Shown here: in pieces, positions 1 to 11,701 of the stretch
Layout: every line of letters begins with the position of its first letter
Numbering within the stretch: the first letter of the stretch is position 1
Assembly: GCA_025765595.1 (NCBI GenBank)
Contig: JAIVFH010000030.1
Coordinates: 124,001 to 188,000 of the forward strand
DNA length: 64,000 nucleotides
DNA from: Obelidium mucronatum
Lineage: Eukaryota > Chytridiomycota > Chytridiomycetes > Chytridiales > Chytriomycetaceae
Direction of reading: 5' to 3'
Translations under genes and position numbers: made by a program
The notes under the pieces: model-generated
The model's database searches: none
What the model was told of the DNA's origin: nothing
What the model saw: only the letters and a program-made list of their open reading frames with translations

Positions 1-1282
1 CAGTGTATGTGTATATGTGTGACCAACTAGAATTTATTAAAAATATTTGATAATTAAGAGGAAAGGAAGAAAAGGAATGTGATTTTCTATTCGCGACCAT
101 ATCATACAGTAGCGGCATTCTTCTTGGTGTTGTCACAGTAAAATACTTTCTGCTATTCATATTCTTCCGTTCCGTTTGTTGACCTTGAAACTTTTCTGAA
201 TTTTTAACAGATTTGCTTTAATTTCATTTGGATAGAATGTTATTCCTTGCAGTTGGTTGTGAGAGTGGTGGAAGTTGTTTGGATTTCAAGACCTGACAAT
301 GGCTCAATTGATTCCTTTCTGACATAAATAGCGGCTGCTGATTGCGGTCTTTGATGTTCGAATCCTACTTAATTTCTATTGGATTGATTTGAATATAGCC
401 CCTTTATCGGCGTAGGATCCGTTTTGATATGAAACTTTTGGTCAAGCGTGATAAATTTCGGTGTCAAAACGGCTAGATGCTGAAATACTGGTATTCTTTT
501 GAGTACTGTTCTACTGTATGTATCAGAACTGGGCATTCCTGTGTGTGTATTTTTAACTTTTGGTGTTGAGAGACTAACCCTATCGAAAAGTAGTTAACAA
601 TGAGGCATCTTTGTGGGTCTTGGAAGCTGCTGATACCAAGCTTGTGTTAAAATTCCTTGGATTTCAGTTCAATTAGAGCCGCCACCTGAACGGCTTGAGG
701 TTGTTGTTTGGGATTAGAAGGTCTGGTGCATTTATATCTTGTAGATTCAACCAGTATCGTAGGCACCAAGAGAGTAGAGTATTTTTTGGTTATCGAGCAC
801 CAGCATAATTCACTTGATATCTCACTGAAGTTGTAGTTTTGGTTGGCATAAAATGACATCCGAGTAGAGGTTGGAGAGTTGTATCAAGATTGAGCTTCTG
901 TAGTTGGTTGTAGCTTTTATTGTAGTGTTGTAGGTATTTCATGTCTTCTTATTCGCATGTGTGATAGTACTTTGGGTCCAAGGAGTTTTTTTTTCAGACG
1001 AGCCAGTTGTTGATGAAAAGGCTGTTGTGTGGATTGTTGTGGCGAGGTAGTAGGGAAAGTAAATTTAATAGTAGCATTGTACGTCAGGAGTGTGTATAGG
1101 AGCAAGTTGGTCAGTCATGTGTATCTTGGAGCGCTGCTGTCATTTGTTGAAGGGAAAAAAAGAAGGTTCTTATATAGAACCCCGAAGGATGAAGAAATGG
1201 AGGATGGCTGAAAAAGGGAGGTTATCTACAGGATAACACTCCAACAATACTACAAAAAAAATGGGGTGTGGCGTGCGGGAAT
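1..1282. other. No recognisable gene
   Basis: AT-rich sequence downstream of the RCC1-like gene. Only short open frames (under 90 codons) occur on either strand and none resembles a known family or shows convincing splice structure. It probably contains the 3' untranslated region of the RCC1-like gene and intergenic DNA. I see no tRNA or other structured RNA in it. Confidence 0.5.
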
Positions 1283-2249
1283 CTAGCGACCAAAGACTTT
1301 CTTCCAGGCGCGAGAACACTTTTCTTTGAAAGTGAGAGGCTTTGGCTTCACCAGGATGATATCGTCGCAATTCCCATAACAAATAGCCACCGCTTCCATT
1401 CCCTGCGGAACCTTCAAGTTGCACTCCAAAATTCTCTTTACAGGCTCTGGAATGGAAGTGACTTCAGATGGCACTGGGACCATCCTGTCTTCACGTGTAG
1501 CAGGTCTTCCCAACTGCTCCATATTAGCTCCCCAACTAAACACGACACCAGAGTCAGTCACGGCAAACATGCCGTCTTCACTAGCGCTGATTGAAACCAC
1601 CCGATCAAGCCCGGCAAGCAACTGTGGCTCAGACTCGAAAGTGCCCCAGCCATACACCCTGATAGTGCAAAAAGATACCATTAGATGAGTTCTTATGAGC
1701 TTTGGAACTCACTGTCCGTCTTCCGTCAGCGCCGCAACGCTGGAATTGCAACAGGCGATTTTGACAATCACTGCAGGCATGTATACTAGCCCAGGCCTGC
1801 AAGGGTCAGAGCCGCTGCTATCGCGACCAAAAGCCCCCGAAACACGGGAGAGGCCCCAGGAGTACACCTTACCATACTTTGTTAAAGCCAGGTTGGTGTG
1901 AAGATTTCCGGCGATCTCCGTGACACTAAAAGGGGTGAGTTCACGCTCTTCGACGAGGACGTGGCGTGAAAAACTGAAGAGATTCAGCGTGTCTCGAATG
2001 TAGACCTGCCCCGGTACAGAAGTTGCAGGAAGCAGCTTCTTAAAGGGAGCTCCGGCTTTTCCTGAGCTGCAAGTCTAATATGAAAGGTAAATCAATGTGA
2101 AAAGTAAGAGAGTAAACACCTACGAAAAACGCCTTGGTCAAACTCGTAGGGATTGACTCAGTTACCGTCATTGAAGGAATTGTACCAAATACTTCTGTGA
2201 CAGCATAAAGTGGAGTTGGTTCAGCGGCCACTGGAATAGCATCAATACA
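1283..2249 (-). pseudogene. RCC1-like repeat protein, 3' part of a gene split by a retrotransposon
   Basis: This is the C-terminal part of a protein with RCC1-type repeats, seen as YSWGL, VYGWGT and VFSWGAN blade signatures with intervening ALT/FAVT segments; such proteins fold as beta-propellers and often act as scaffolds or exchange factors. The last exon is 1283-1658. A GTGAGT...CAG intron occupies about 1659-1712, the next exon is about 1713-2066, and another intron (GTAGGT...TTGCAG) lies near 2067-2123. The exon above it runs to 2249, where the inserted LINE begins; its frame continues without a stop into 11702-11710 if the element is removed. One junction (2066/2124) does not keep phase as read, so a one-base error or a missed splice site is likely there. 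The stop is at 1283-1285. The partner of this RCC1 protein cannot be told from sequence. Confidence 0.7.
2233..2249. repeat. Target-site duplication, left copy
   Basis: The 17-bp sequence ggaatagcatcaataca occurs here and again at 11685-11701, exactly flanking the minus-strand LINE. On this side it is followed by a short T run (the poly-A tail of the element on the other strand), as expected for target-primed reverse transcription. Confidence 0.9.
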
Positions 2250-2412
2250 TTTTTTTGTAGTGGTTTATTCTCCTCACTCCATTGTTTAAAATAAAGTATG
2301 TCGCTGCTGTTTCCAACATCGCCACGGAGCAAACCCTCCAGCCTTGTGCAGGCGGCAGTCTTGATTTTCCAACTCCTTCCTCAGCTCCCAATCCCCCCTC
2401 CCATCCCCCAGC

Positions 2413-5400
2413 TCACCAGGAGCTACCACCAGTAGAAGCCTTGGGGGCCTCATTAAAAACCCCTGTGGGGAAAAGAGTGCCCCCATCCAGCCTCCCTTCC
2501 TCCATCTTGTGTCTTGCTTGCTTGTCTTGGTCCTGAGGTCTCTGGCTGAGATCCTCCCATTCGTCCGGGTCGCTGTCGTCCTGGCTTGTTGTCCATTCCA
2601 TCATTCCTCCGTCTAGTGTGCTTGGTGCCCTAGCTGTTTCTGATGCTTGGTGAGTTTTTGTTATTGCTGGTTTTCTAGACTGGTTGCGCCTATGTCTTCT
2701 CCGGTCTTTTCTCAGGCGTTTCTTCCTTGGTTTTGGGTTTGGTTTGCTGTTGCTATCAGGGTTCCTTTTGGGGCTCTCTATTGGTTCTTCAGTTTCGATC
2801 CATTCTGTTTCTTGCGGTGAGTTGCTCTCGTAGGCCTCTCTTGCTGCTTTTGAGATTTCTATCATCCCAGGTCTGAGGATTTGTTTTCCGGTTTTGTGGT
2901 TGTACCACATTTCAATGGCTCTTGCCCTTTTCTCATATTTGTTATTGTGTGTGTGGAATCCAAACTCGTCTGGGTTGCTGTCCATGCTTTGGTTGCAGAC
3001 AAGACACCATTCTCCTGATATTCTTTTTTGCCGTTTAGTCGGGCTTTTTTCTGGGATTACTTCCGGTCCTGGGTTGTGTTGTGTTTCTTCAGTGGGTTCT
3101 TCGTCTTCCTCTAGCATTTCCTCTTCTGCTTCCTTCCTTTTCCAGTTTGCTCTTTTAGCGGATTTCTTGGTGGTCGCAGTTATTGCGGGTGTTTGTTCTA
3201 GTTCCCATTTGACTGTTTTGTCACACCGCTCTTTCCACATTTCTCTGGCCGCTTTAGTCACGTTTTTCATTGCATTGATGATTATCGTTCTTGTTTTTTG
3301 GGCAGTTAGGCCGCATACGGTTGTGAGAATTTCTTTAAGTACTTCTGGGACCGCCCCTTCTAATATAGCTTCAGCTCTTAGGTTGTTTACTTTTTTCTGC
3401 CACTTCCCCTGGTATTCTCCCTTGGGTTTTGTGTCCTTGAGGTGGTGTTGCCATGGTCTGGCCCATTTTGTGAGGTCCTTTGTCCATCCTTCTTTCTTTT
3501 CGTTGCCTCCTCCATTGTCGCATCCACTTGCAACCTCCTTGATGAAGTTGTTTAGGATTTCTGTCCTTTTTGCCTCAAATGCTTTGCATTTCATGATGTG
3601 GGAGTTTGTTTCCTCTTCTTGGTTGTCGCAGCACCTGCAGTTCCCGTTTGGGTATATGTGTGGGTACCTTTGTTTCATTACTGATTGTGTTGGTCTAAGG
3701 TGGTGTAGTGCTTGTACGTTGTATCTGATTGCGGCGGATTCCCCTGTGGATGTGTAGGGGGTTGTGGGTTTGCGGCCACAAGTTACTGTTGTTATTGTCA
3801 TGTCAAGGTCAATGTTGTTGAGGTAGCCTTTGATGTGTCTAAATGAGTGTTGCTCTTGCCATCCCAGGTATGAGTGTATTTTGTTGATGGTCTTGAGGTT
3901 TTCCCATACTTGCCCCTCAATGAGGCTGTCTCCAGCTTTTGCCATGAATCGTATGAGAGATTGGGCTCCTGTTTTAAGGTTGATTACCTCTGCGGAGTTC
4001 CCCATGTTTGCATTCTTGTCTGCTATGTCATTTCCTGTTTTGTCCTTTCCAGAGATTTTGGAGTGTCCTTCTACCTTGGTGAATTGGAAGAGCCTCCCTT
4101 CATTACTATAGTCTTTTACGATTTGGGCCATCATTGCCACTTGTAGCATGCATGCTCTTCCCATAAGGTCTCTGGTGTTGATCTCTCCATTGCTTTTTAC
4201 TACGTCCTTGCCATCTTTTACCACGGCTGCGTTGTCAATCTTGATAATGGTGAGTCCTTTTTTTGCTCCTATCATCCCTGTGATTGCCCCCATGGCTTCT
4301 GGTAGTTTGGATGATGACCATCCAGTTACTTTTGCACACCATTCTCGTCCTCTATTGGCCCCTTCAGTGCATATCCCCCCTGTTCCCATGCTGTTTGTGT
4401 GCCTAGAGCCGTCTGTGTATATTGTGTCTGGCTTTGGGTCTGGGTTATCCTCCATTACACATGTTCCTATTGCCTTGAGTAGGTTTTGGGAGCACAGGAT
4501 GTATGTTCCTGCTTTGTTTACATTTTCAATGTTTTCCTTTTCCAGTGGTGTCTTTTCCAGCTTTTTAGGCTCAGTTGTGGGGATTCTGTTTGCAGTTTCC
4601 ATTTCCGCCTCAGCCTCTCTTCTCATCCTGTGTTCCTCTGCTTCTGTTTCTTCTGTTTCGTTTTTGTTAAGTCTTTGCCAGAAGTCTGTAATTGGTCGCT
4701 GAAAGGTTTCGGTTGCATATGGGTTTGGGCTGTTTACTTTTGCTCTTTCAAAGGGTGTTTGGTTTTCTTCACTCTGTCTTGTTTCCATATGTCTTTTTAG
4801 TTCTTCGTACCAGCCGTATGATCTGTTGTCTTTTTTGTATCTCCTGATCAGGTCTTTTCTGTTCAGGAGTTTTCTACCATCCCGGGAAGCTATTTGGTCG
4901 ACAAACATGATGTTGTCTTTTTTGAGGTGTGGTCTGAATTTGTCGTATATAGCCCAGTTCCCAAGTGCTTCCCAGATTGTTGTGTTACCTCCTTCAATTT
5001 TGCCAAAGGTTTCTGTTTGTCCATTATCTTCATTTTTGTATTCAATGGGTTTGATTGACAGTTGGTCTTTTGCCATTCTGCCCAGGAGTTGGCCCATGCT
5101 GTGTGTTCCCCTTTTAAGTGATGGTTGGAAGGGTTCTTGGAGGGGGCAATGGGGTAGTGCCAGGTCTTCTTGCAGGTTTAATAGCCTGATTCGAGTTATT
5201 CTGCCCAGCAGTGTGTTTTCGTTGAGGCTGATAAGGAGGTTGTTTACTTTGTCTGCCGTGTAGTGGCGGTTCCAGTTCTCCAGGCCATATAGTGTTGGGT
5301 TTTCTAGGAGTGAGGTGGGCTGTGCTTTGAGCCAGCCTTGCCTTCTGTTTTACCATTTTGAGGCACTTTTTATACCACTTGTCCACACAGGCTTCGCTGA

Positions 5401-8400
5401 CTGTCATGGTTTTCCAGATGTATTGTACTTTGGCAAGGAGTACTGTGTTTACTATGGTGATGGCAGTGATTTCTGTTATCTCCTTCTTGGCAAGGAGGTT
5501 GCACATATTTGTGACAATTTGGGTGATGAGTTGCTTTGATTCTTTGTGCTGGTTGTCTGCTGAGAACCAGTTTCCAAGGACTCTCTCGCTGTCATTGTTG
5601 TTGATGATGGTGATTTTGCTGCCGTCTGGCCATTTGAGGTGCTTGTGGCTTCTCATCTGGGTTTATCGCAATCATTGCCATCTTTTTTGTGTTGGATTTG
5701 ATTGAGTTCAGTTCTTGGAATTCGTATATTAGTGCAGCCTGCTTTTCGGCCTCTTTCCAGTTTCCAGCAAAGGCGCCTGTGTCGTCTACAAATGCTTCCC
5801 CCGTGAGCCGTTCTTGCAGAGTCTGGCCGGTTGTAGTGCCGTCTAGGTTTATGCGGGTCGTGTGTTGGGCTTTTATTGTTATCCCTTCTGTTTCTTTGTC
5901 TAGCGTGCATAGCAGTGTGTCCCAGAAGATTCTCCATTCTAGGGGGGCCAGTACACTCCCCTGTTGTATCATGGTTCCGCATTTGAATCCTTCTGTTGGT
6001 CCAAATGTGGTTAGTACTTTTACTGTCATGTGTTGTTGTGTGTCCCATTTCCATGCTGAGTATTTATATGGGATTTTCAGCCTCCTGTGGCTTCTCATTA
6101 CTGCTGTGGGGCCAACACTGTCGAATGCCTTTGCAATGTCATTAAATAGGAGGTATGCTGTCATGTTTCTTTCTTTACAGTACTCAATGATGGCATTAAT
6201 CATTCGTAGGGAGGTTTCTGTTGACTCCCCTGGGAGGACGCTGAAGTTTCGGCCTGCCAGTACGTGTTTGTTTTCCATTAGAATTTTCTTGAGCGGGTTG
6301 TACCAGATGGTTTCCATTAGTTTATACGGTATTTCAAGCAGGGCAATTGGCCTTGTTTTTAGGAGGTCTCCAGCCCACTCTTCTGTTTTTGGGATTGGTC
6401 GGAATGTTTCCCTTTGTCCAGGATTCTGGTGTGAAACATGAAGTCTTTGCATAGTTGGATGACTGTGCAGGAAGTACTTGCAGGCTTCAGTTCCTCCCAT
6501 CAGCAGCATTTCCCTTGTAGTCCCTGATGGCCCTGGTGCCTTGTTTTTTCCCATTTGTCTGAGTGCTTCCATGATTTGGTCTGTTGTTATTTCTTTTTCT
6601 AGCTCCTCATATATTGCTGGGTCTATTGACTCTTTGGGCATGTATTCCTGTGCAAATGGTGATTCCAGGTCTATATCTTTTGTTTCTCGTTGTTTGAAAA
6701 CTTCCTTGAAGACCTTGTCTGTTTCCAGTTTGACTTCTTCTGATTCGAATACTGTGCCGTCCTTGGTTCTAACCTTATCGATGTCTGAGTTTCCTCTCCC
6801 TCTGTCGAGGATTCTGTCAAACATTCTTTTTCTTTGGGTGCGGAACATCTCATTTCTCTTTGCAATTGCTGTTCTTATTTGGTCAGGCTGTTTGGGCCTT
6901 TTTCAGCGATATGGCTTTTCTTTCCACTTTGTTTCGCTCTCCTCTCAGCCATTTGATGGTGTTATTTAGGTCTGTTTGGTCTGCTTCTGGTGGGGGTGTT
7001 TCCCAGTCATGTTTGATCTCGGTTGCCCTTCTCTTAATTTCGTCCCAGGTGTTTGCTTTTATTGGTCCCCTGTGCGCTTCAGTAATTGCTCCTACCCATT
7101 GTCTTGAATAGGCTGTGCCACTTGGCAGATTCTGTTTCGCCTGGAGTTCTCCGGTCCCCCCCAAGGATTTTGCTGGGTAGTGTTTCCATTGCCAGTTTTT
7201 CAATTTCCTTTTGTGTTCTTTCTGCATTTTGTCCCACTATTCCTCTCACTATTTCTCTCTCTTTTAGGTCGCACAGTTTTTCGTTTGCTGATGGCGGGGT
7301 GCACTTAAGTGTCGAGTTTGCAAGTTCTGTGTGCTGTTGGATTCTTTCAGGGTTGCCAGCAAGTACCTGGAATCCTGCGCATTGATCTTGTAACTCTGCT
7401 CTGTTTTTTTCAGTATATTTTTGCACATCCAACTTCAAATTCTTTTTTCTCCTTTTCTGTCACTTTATCCCAGTCCACTACTCGCCCTGATTTTTTGGGG
7501 GCCTTAGGGTCCTTTGTTGTGGGTTTTGGTTAGGTCAAATGAGGCCACTACTGGGACAGTGGTCAGAGGTTCTCATCTCCTCCATTTCTGTTAGTATGTC
7601 GCAGTGTTTGGTCATTCCTGCAATAGTCGGAGTTGCGAATATGGCGTCGATTCTTGATCCGTATGTTACTTTTCCTTCGGTGTTCTTTTTACTCCTGGAG
7701 AATTTTCTAAGCTCTGGGTTATGGTATCTGAAGATGTCTGTTAGCCCACATTCTTCCAGGATGGGGATTATTCCAGTGTCTTTTTCCTTTGTGGCTGGGA
7801 ATCTGTCCACCTCTCCGTTTTGTAGCTGTTAGCATCCAGTCATCCATATTGTCTCCCTTCCTGCTTTGTCATCTTCTTTCTGTATTTGTTCTATTGTTTC
7901 AGAGATTTCTTTGTATTTTTCACTTGATTTGCTGAGATTTGGGGGGATGTACATGTTCACTACTCTTATTTCCCCTCCTTTGAGATGTAGGGTTATAGCA
8001 ATGAGCCAGTTCCCCTTTCTGATTTTTTGACCAATGTGTTTTGCGATATCCGATCGAATTATAATTGCCACTCCTCCTGACTTCCCTTCTGCACTTGCAA
8101 ATTCTGCTGCATCGTAGTTGTGCTCAGTGTCTGGTGTTTTTCCGTTTTCATTGTTTTTTGTTCTTCCTCTCCATCTTCTTTCCCCCTCTTCTTTGGGGAC
8201 TTTAGTTTCCTGGATGCATCCTATCATGATTCCAAATGAGGTAAGCATGTGTTGTGTTTCTTCAATTTTGAGTGATGCTGTGTTGTACGTTGCCACGCTT
8301 AGTTCCATTTTGTTTGGGTTTGATCTGATTTCCCTTCTGGCAAAGTCTGGTGTTTGTTCTTGTTCTGGAAGGGTTTCACCGTTACTGTCAGCTGTTCCCT

Positions 8401-8651
8401 CAGTTGTCTCCTATTGTGGCTTCCTCCATTGTTTCCTCTTGTTCGATTGGTCTCTTTTTCTGTGGCCCTGCTGGCAGTGTTGCCGTTTTATGTTTCTTGG
8501 TGTTTTGAGTTGTGGTTCTTTCTTTTTGTCTTTTTTCAGGCTTTTTGTTTGTTATGTTCCTTTCTTCTTTGTTGTGTTTGTGTGTTTCATTATCCGTTTC
8601 AATGTAGTATTCTAGGTTTGTGTATTTGTTCAACTTACTGGAGAGCCACAT
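2413..8651 (-). pseudogene. LINE ORF2: endonuclease, reverse transcriptase, RNase H (frame-broken)
   Basis: A polyprotein region read in several minus-strand frames. The APE-like endonuclease lies at about 7535-8308: an N-terminal ATYNTASLK start, an IQETK motif with the catalytic glutamate, SGGVAI, and a C-terminal TSDHCP motif; its frame breaks near 7820 after the WMTG motif. The reverse transcriptase lies at 5592-6848, with motif A FNDIAKAFDSV, motif B QGSVLAP and catalytic FVDD. A connection segment occupies 5114-5656. RNase H lies near 3990-4430 with TDGSRH, a catalytic E, KIDNAA and a GNDIADKNA end. Two cysteine/histidine motifs follow: CRCC...H...C near 3630, and CLVC with paired histidines near 2995. 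The start is uncertain: 8651 is the first plausible methionine upstream of the endonuclease. At least five one-base frame changes separate the parts, so no intact protein can be read from this copy. Confidence 0.85.
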
Positions 8652-8938
8652 TTGTCTCTTTTGCCATAGGATGTCCTGTTGCTCTTTGCTGGAGCCTCCA
8701 TCCTTGTGGGAATTCCCCTTCTTCTTTATCTTGGAGGGAGGTGATTTTCCTTTCTGTCTCCTCTGTTAGCTCTCCTGATCTGTATAGCTCTTGGATGGCA
8801 TCTTTGATTGTTATTGTGTTGGTGTTTTGTTTTGTTTTTGTACTACTTTTATTTTCACTACTTCTGATTTCATTTTTTGTTGTACTACTAACTATATGTT
8901 TCCCTTTTCCGCCTCCCCTACTATCCTCCTCTTTATGT

Positions 8939-10720
8939 TTATTCATCGTCGGTTCGGCCCGTTTCAGGGCGTTTCTTCTTCTCCCCCTTCTTTCCCTTTC
9001 CGTCGTGGCGTTTGGTGTATTCGACACCAGCACTCTTCTTCCCAATTGTTTTTCGAGTGTTTTCCTTCCTTTGATGTTTTCTCCAGAGTTCCTCCAGCTT
9101 TACCACTCTTTTCTTCAGTCCAATGTATTCATCTTCTTCACCCTCATTGCATCCAAAGATTTCTTCCTTCAGAACCTTGATTTCGCCAACGATTGCTTCT
9201 CCAAGGGTTTCTCCTTCTTCTTCGTCTACCATTTCTTCGTCCAAAGGTTCCAACTTTGTTGGCTGGTCAGTTTCCTCCCCTGTTTCAGTTTCCTCCCCCG
9301 TTTCTGTCTGAATTTTTGCCCATTGGTCGTTCAGGCTGTTCTCTTTTTCCTTCATCCAGATCTCCATCTTTTCTTCCAGCTCTCCTTTCACTCTTTCCAT
9401 TTCTGCTTCCATCTTTGTCTCCATTTCCGCTTTTATCACCGCCACTTCCGCTTGGACGGCCTGTTTCAACTCCTCCTTCCGATCTTCCTCTGTTTGCATG
9501 GTTCTTCCAAGGGGGCTTGTTCCCGCTGTGGCGGTACCTTGTAGGGCAGTTCTTTGGGCTTTCGTCAGGATTCTGTTTGGGGTTGGGTCCCATTGTTCAC
9601 TTTGTCTGGTGGTCTCAGCGCTACGGGTGAGTGGGCGTAGTTTTTCGTTGATGTTGATGTTGAGGTGGTCGCATCCTCTTGCTTGGGCTTCGGACAATCT
9701 GATTCCTTTGTTTTCCAGTTCTCTGATGTCAGAGCGGATGAGGCTCACTTCTTCCCCGTTCATGGTGGTGTAGCTTGGTCGGTCCCCAAGTCTCATCAGA
9801 CGTGTTTCAACTGCTTTGTTGTGGGTGTCACAGTTTGCTGCAGGTGGTCCCCGTGGCAGTATTTGCAGTCATCGCGTGTCCGGTAGGTTCCGTCTTGTTT
9901 TTTGACCATTCTTCGGATGAACGTGTATGTAGTGTTTGACCCATGGAATTTGTACTTGATGTTTTTGTTTTTAGTTTTTAGTCTAGAGTTTTGTTTTTTA
10001 CTTACTTTTGCTGAGTCGCGCTTTTTTGCATCTTCTGATGATTTCATCAGGACTTCCAGCGCATAGGGGATTCTTCTGTTTGGGTCTCCTCGCAGGATAC
10101 GGAAGCTCTCTACGCCTTTTCCCAGTTGTTGGATTGCTTCTCTCCACTCGTTGGCTGTTGTGCGACGGCCGATGTCTCGAATTACCAGAGACCGTGTTTG
10201 TTCTTTGTGTTGGCGGGTTTCAACTGGTTCGTTCTCATCAATGAGAATTACCGTGTTTCGGTTGTAGATCGCGTATGGGTGGTTTCTCAGGCAGTCCATC
10301 TTTTCCTGGTCACTGTTGAAGTACAGGCTCACAACGATTTCTCTGCTGTTGCTGGTAGTTCGACCAAATGCCTGGGTGATTTCCGCCCCTTTGGCTTCCC
10401 AGAGTCTTTTGATGTCCTCCGCGAGTTCCGCTGGTGGTAGGTTTTTCTCGTTGTCGATCCCTTTGGCTAGGATTTTGGCCTCTTGCCCCCCTGCAGCGGT
10501 TCCCTCCACATTGAACAGGTTCCGGTCCGTTGGGACTTGCGGGATCGTGATGTTTTCATTGAGGTATGCGAGTTTGTCTTCTTTGACTTGAAAGACAAGC
10601 TTGTGCGCCTTTGAGTAGACAGTCGTTGTCACCTGGTAGTCCCTTGCGAGGAGAGTTCGAGGCCTTCCTTGGCATTTCTTGCGTTGACCCTTGCCATTTG
10701 AATGAGGGTGTCAGCGTGTT
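8939..10720 (-). pseudogene. LINE ORF1: nucleic-acid-binding protein with broken zinc knuckle
   Basis: The upstream frame (about 9796-10720) is basic and carries an RRM-like segment (REIVVSLYFNS, followed by a TRSLVIRDIG strand) and then the beginning of a zinc knuckle, CKYCHGDH. The final cysteine of the CX2CX3HX4C knuckle appears only in the next frame, so a one-base loss near 9833 separates the two parts. The downstream frame (8939-9796) is a highly charged glutamate/lysine-rich coiled-coil-like region, typical of ORF1 proteins that form ribonucleoprotein particles with the element RNA. The upstream start is unclear; the open frame extends past 10632, where a GTG gives the first possible start. 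Confidence 0.7.
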
Positions 10721-10747
10721 TGGTTTCGATCGATGCGACGTAGCGGT

Positions 10748-11640
10748 TCATTGGTTTTTTTGGGTTTTTTTAAGGTGAGTGTCTTGTTTCTTTTCCACTT
10801 CTTCTTTTCTTCTTGCTTTGGTTTGCGTCTTGAGTGTTCTTTTGATTGCTTTGTTTTTTGTATTGGGTCTATTGGGTGTGTTGGGTGTGTTGGTTGTGTG
10901 TGTGTCGTATGGTGTATAAAGTGCTCGTGTGTATATCGGCGCATGTAGCGCATTTACGTTTATTCCGGCGTACCATCCCCCACGCGTTGAGTCCCCCATT
11001 ACGGGCGACCTGTCGCGCAGTTGCATTTTACTGCAGGAGTGGCGGTGGGGACTGCGTATCATACGCCATGTCCAGAGTCGCCTTAAAGGCCTACTCGACT
11101 CCACCCGTTTGCCCACCACTTTCGGGTGGGGCTTTGGCTCCGCGTAGCGTCCTCCGTTGCTGCTGCAGGCTTCGTTGCTGCTGGATTGTTGGTGCCCGCG
11201 TCCCTCCGATCTCAAGCCATACCCCCCTACTTCCCTTCCCTCGCCCATTCCCGCGCGCCCGTTTGCTCCAGCGTCCTCTCCACGTCTGGCGCTTGCGTTC
11301 GATGCAGGGGGGGGCCCTCTTGTCCGGCCCTCCTGTTTCGGTCGCACGTGTTGTGGATGTTGATGCTTGGTCGTTTTTGCGTCACCCCCTCTGTAAGGGG
11401 CGTCGCTCCCCGGCCTTCGGACCCAGTTCCCGGCGACGACTCCGTTGCTGCTGCTGGCTTCGCTGCTGCTGGATCGTCGCTTCCCTCGCCCCTCCGGCCC
11501 TAAGTCCCTCCTCACCTCCGCGCCTCCTGCCGCAGTCCTGCCCGCGCTGCCACCTTGAGCCACTGCGACAGTTGCGCGGAGGTCCCCGTTGGACGTTCGC
11601 TCCTGTTGCATTCAGGTGGTGGTGGTGTTAGGACTTGTGT
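10748..11640 (-). repeat. GC-rich 5' region of the LINE with two related ~285-bp repeats
   Basis: Around 11150-11210 and 11430-11500 the same run recurs: a CGTTGCTGCTGC stretch, then a CTTCG(T/C)TGCTGCTGGAT stretch, then a CCTCGCCC-type tract, about 285 bp apart. This looks like two promoter-type monomers in the 5' untranslated region. One minus-strand frame stays open across the region for 287 codons and is rich in Arg, Gly and Ser; it has no recognisable domain, so I treat the openness as probably due to base composition. Confidence 0.5.
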
Positions 11641-11684
11641 TGGCGGGTGGCTTACCACTTCGCGTTTTCAACAAAGTTTTTTGG

Positions 11685-11701
11685 GGAATAGCATCAATAC
11701 A
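11685..11701. repeat. Target-site duplication, right copy
   Basis: Second copy of ggaatagcatcaataca, abutting the 5' end of the minus-strand LINE. It belongs to the coding exon of the RCC1-like gene. Confidence 0.9.

Larger units (their letters stand above)
2250..11684 (-). mobile_element. Full-length-looking non-LTR retrotransposon (LINE), I/Tad-like, with RNase H
   Basis: A 9.4-kb element on the minus strand, bounded by a 17-bp target-site duplication and ending at its 3' side in a short A stretch (T run at 2250-2256). In order on the minus strand it has a GC-rich 5' region with repeats (about 10750-11640), ORF1 with a nucleic-acid-binding region and zinc knuckle (about 8939-10720), and ORF2 with an apurinic-like endonuclease, a reverse transcriptase, RNase H and two C-terminal zinc motifs (about 2413-8651). 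The presence of RNase H and an endonuclease of the APE type points to the I/Tad group; the exact clade needs a phylogeny. Several one-base frame changes interrupt both ORFs but few true stop substitutions are present, so the copy is either young with sequencing indels or only recently decayed. Confidence 0.92.

Noticed and set aside
300..375. Possible tRNA from a gttcgaatcc T-loop-like sequence near 355
   Set aside because: The flanking bases do not form a T stem, acceptor stem or anticodon arm.
2894..4800. Several long plus-strand frames over the LINE RNase H region
   Set aside because: Shadows of the minus-strand ORF2, which has clear catalytic motifs.
8354..9544. A 396-codon plus-strand frame rich in Phe, Leu, Ser and Cys
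   Set aside because: It is antisense to LINE ORF1/ORF2; the hydrophobic composition mirrors the lysine/glutamate-rich coding strand.
10846..11631. A 261-codon plus-strand frame
   Set aside because: Lies opposite the GC-rich 5' region of the LINE, with no domain; composition effect.
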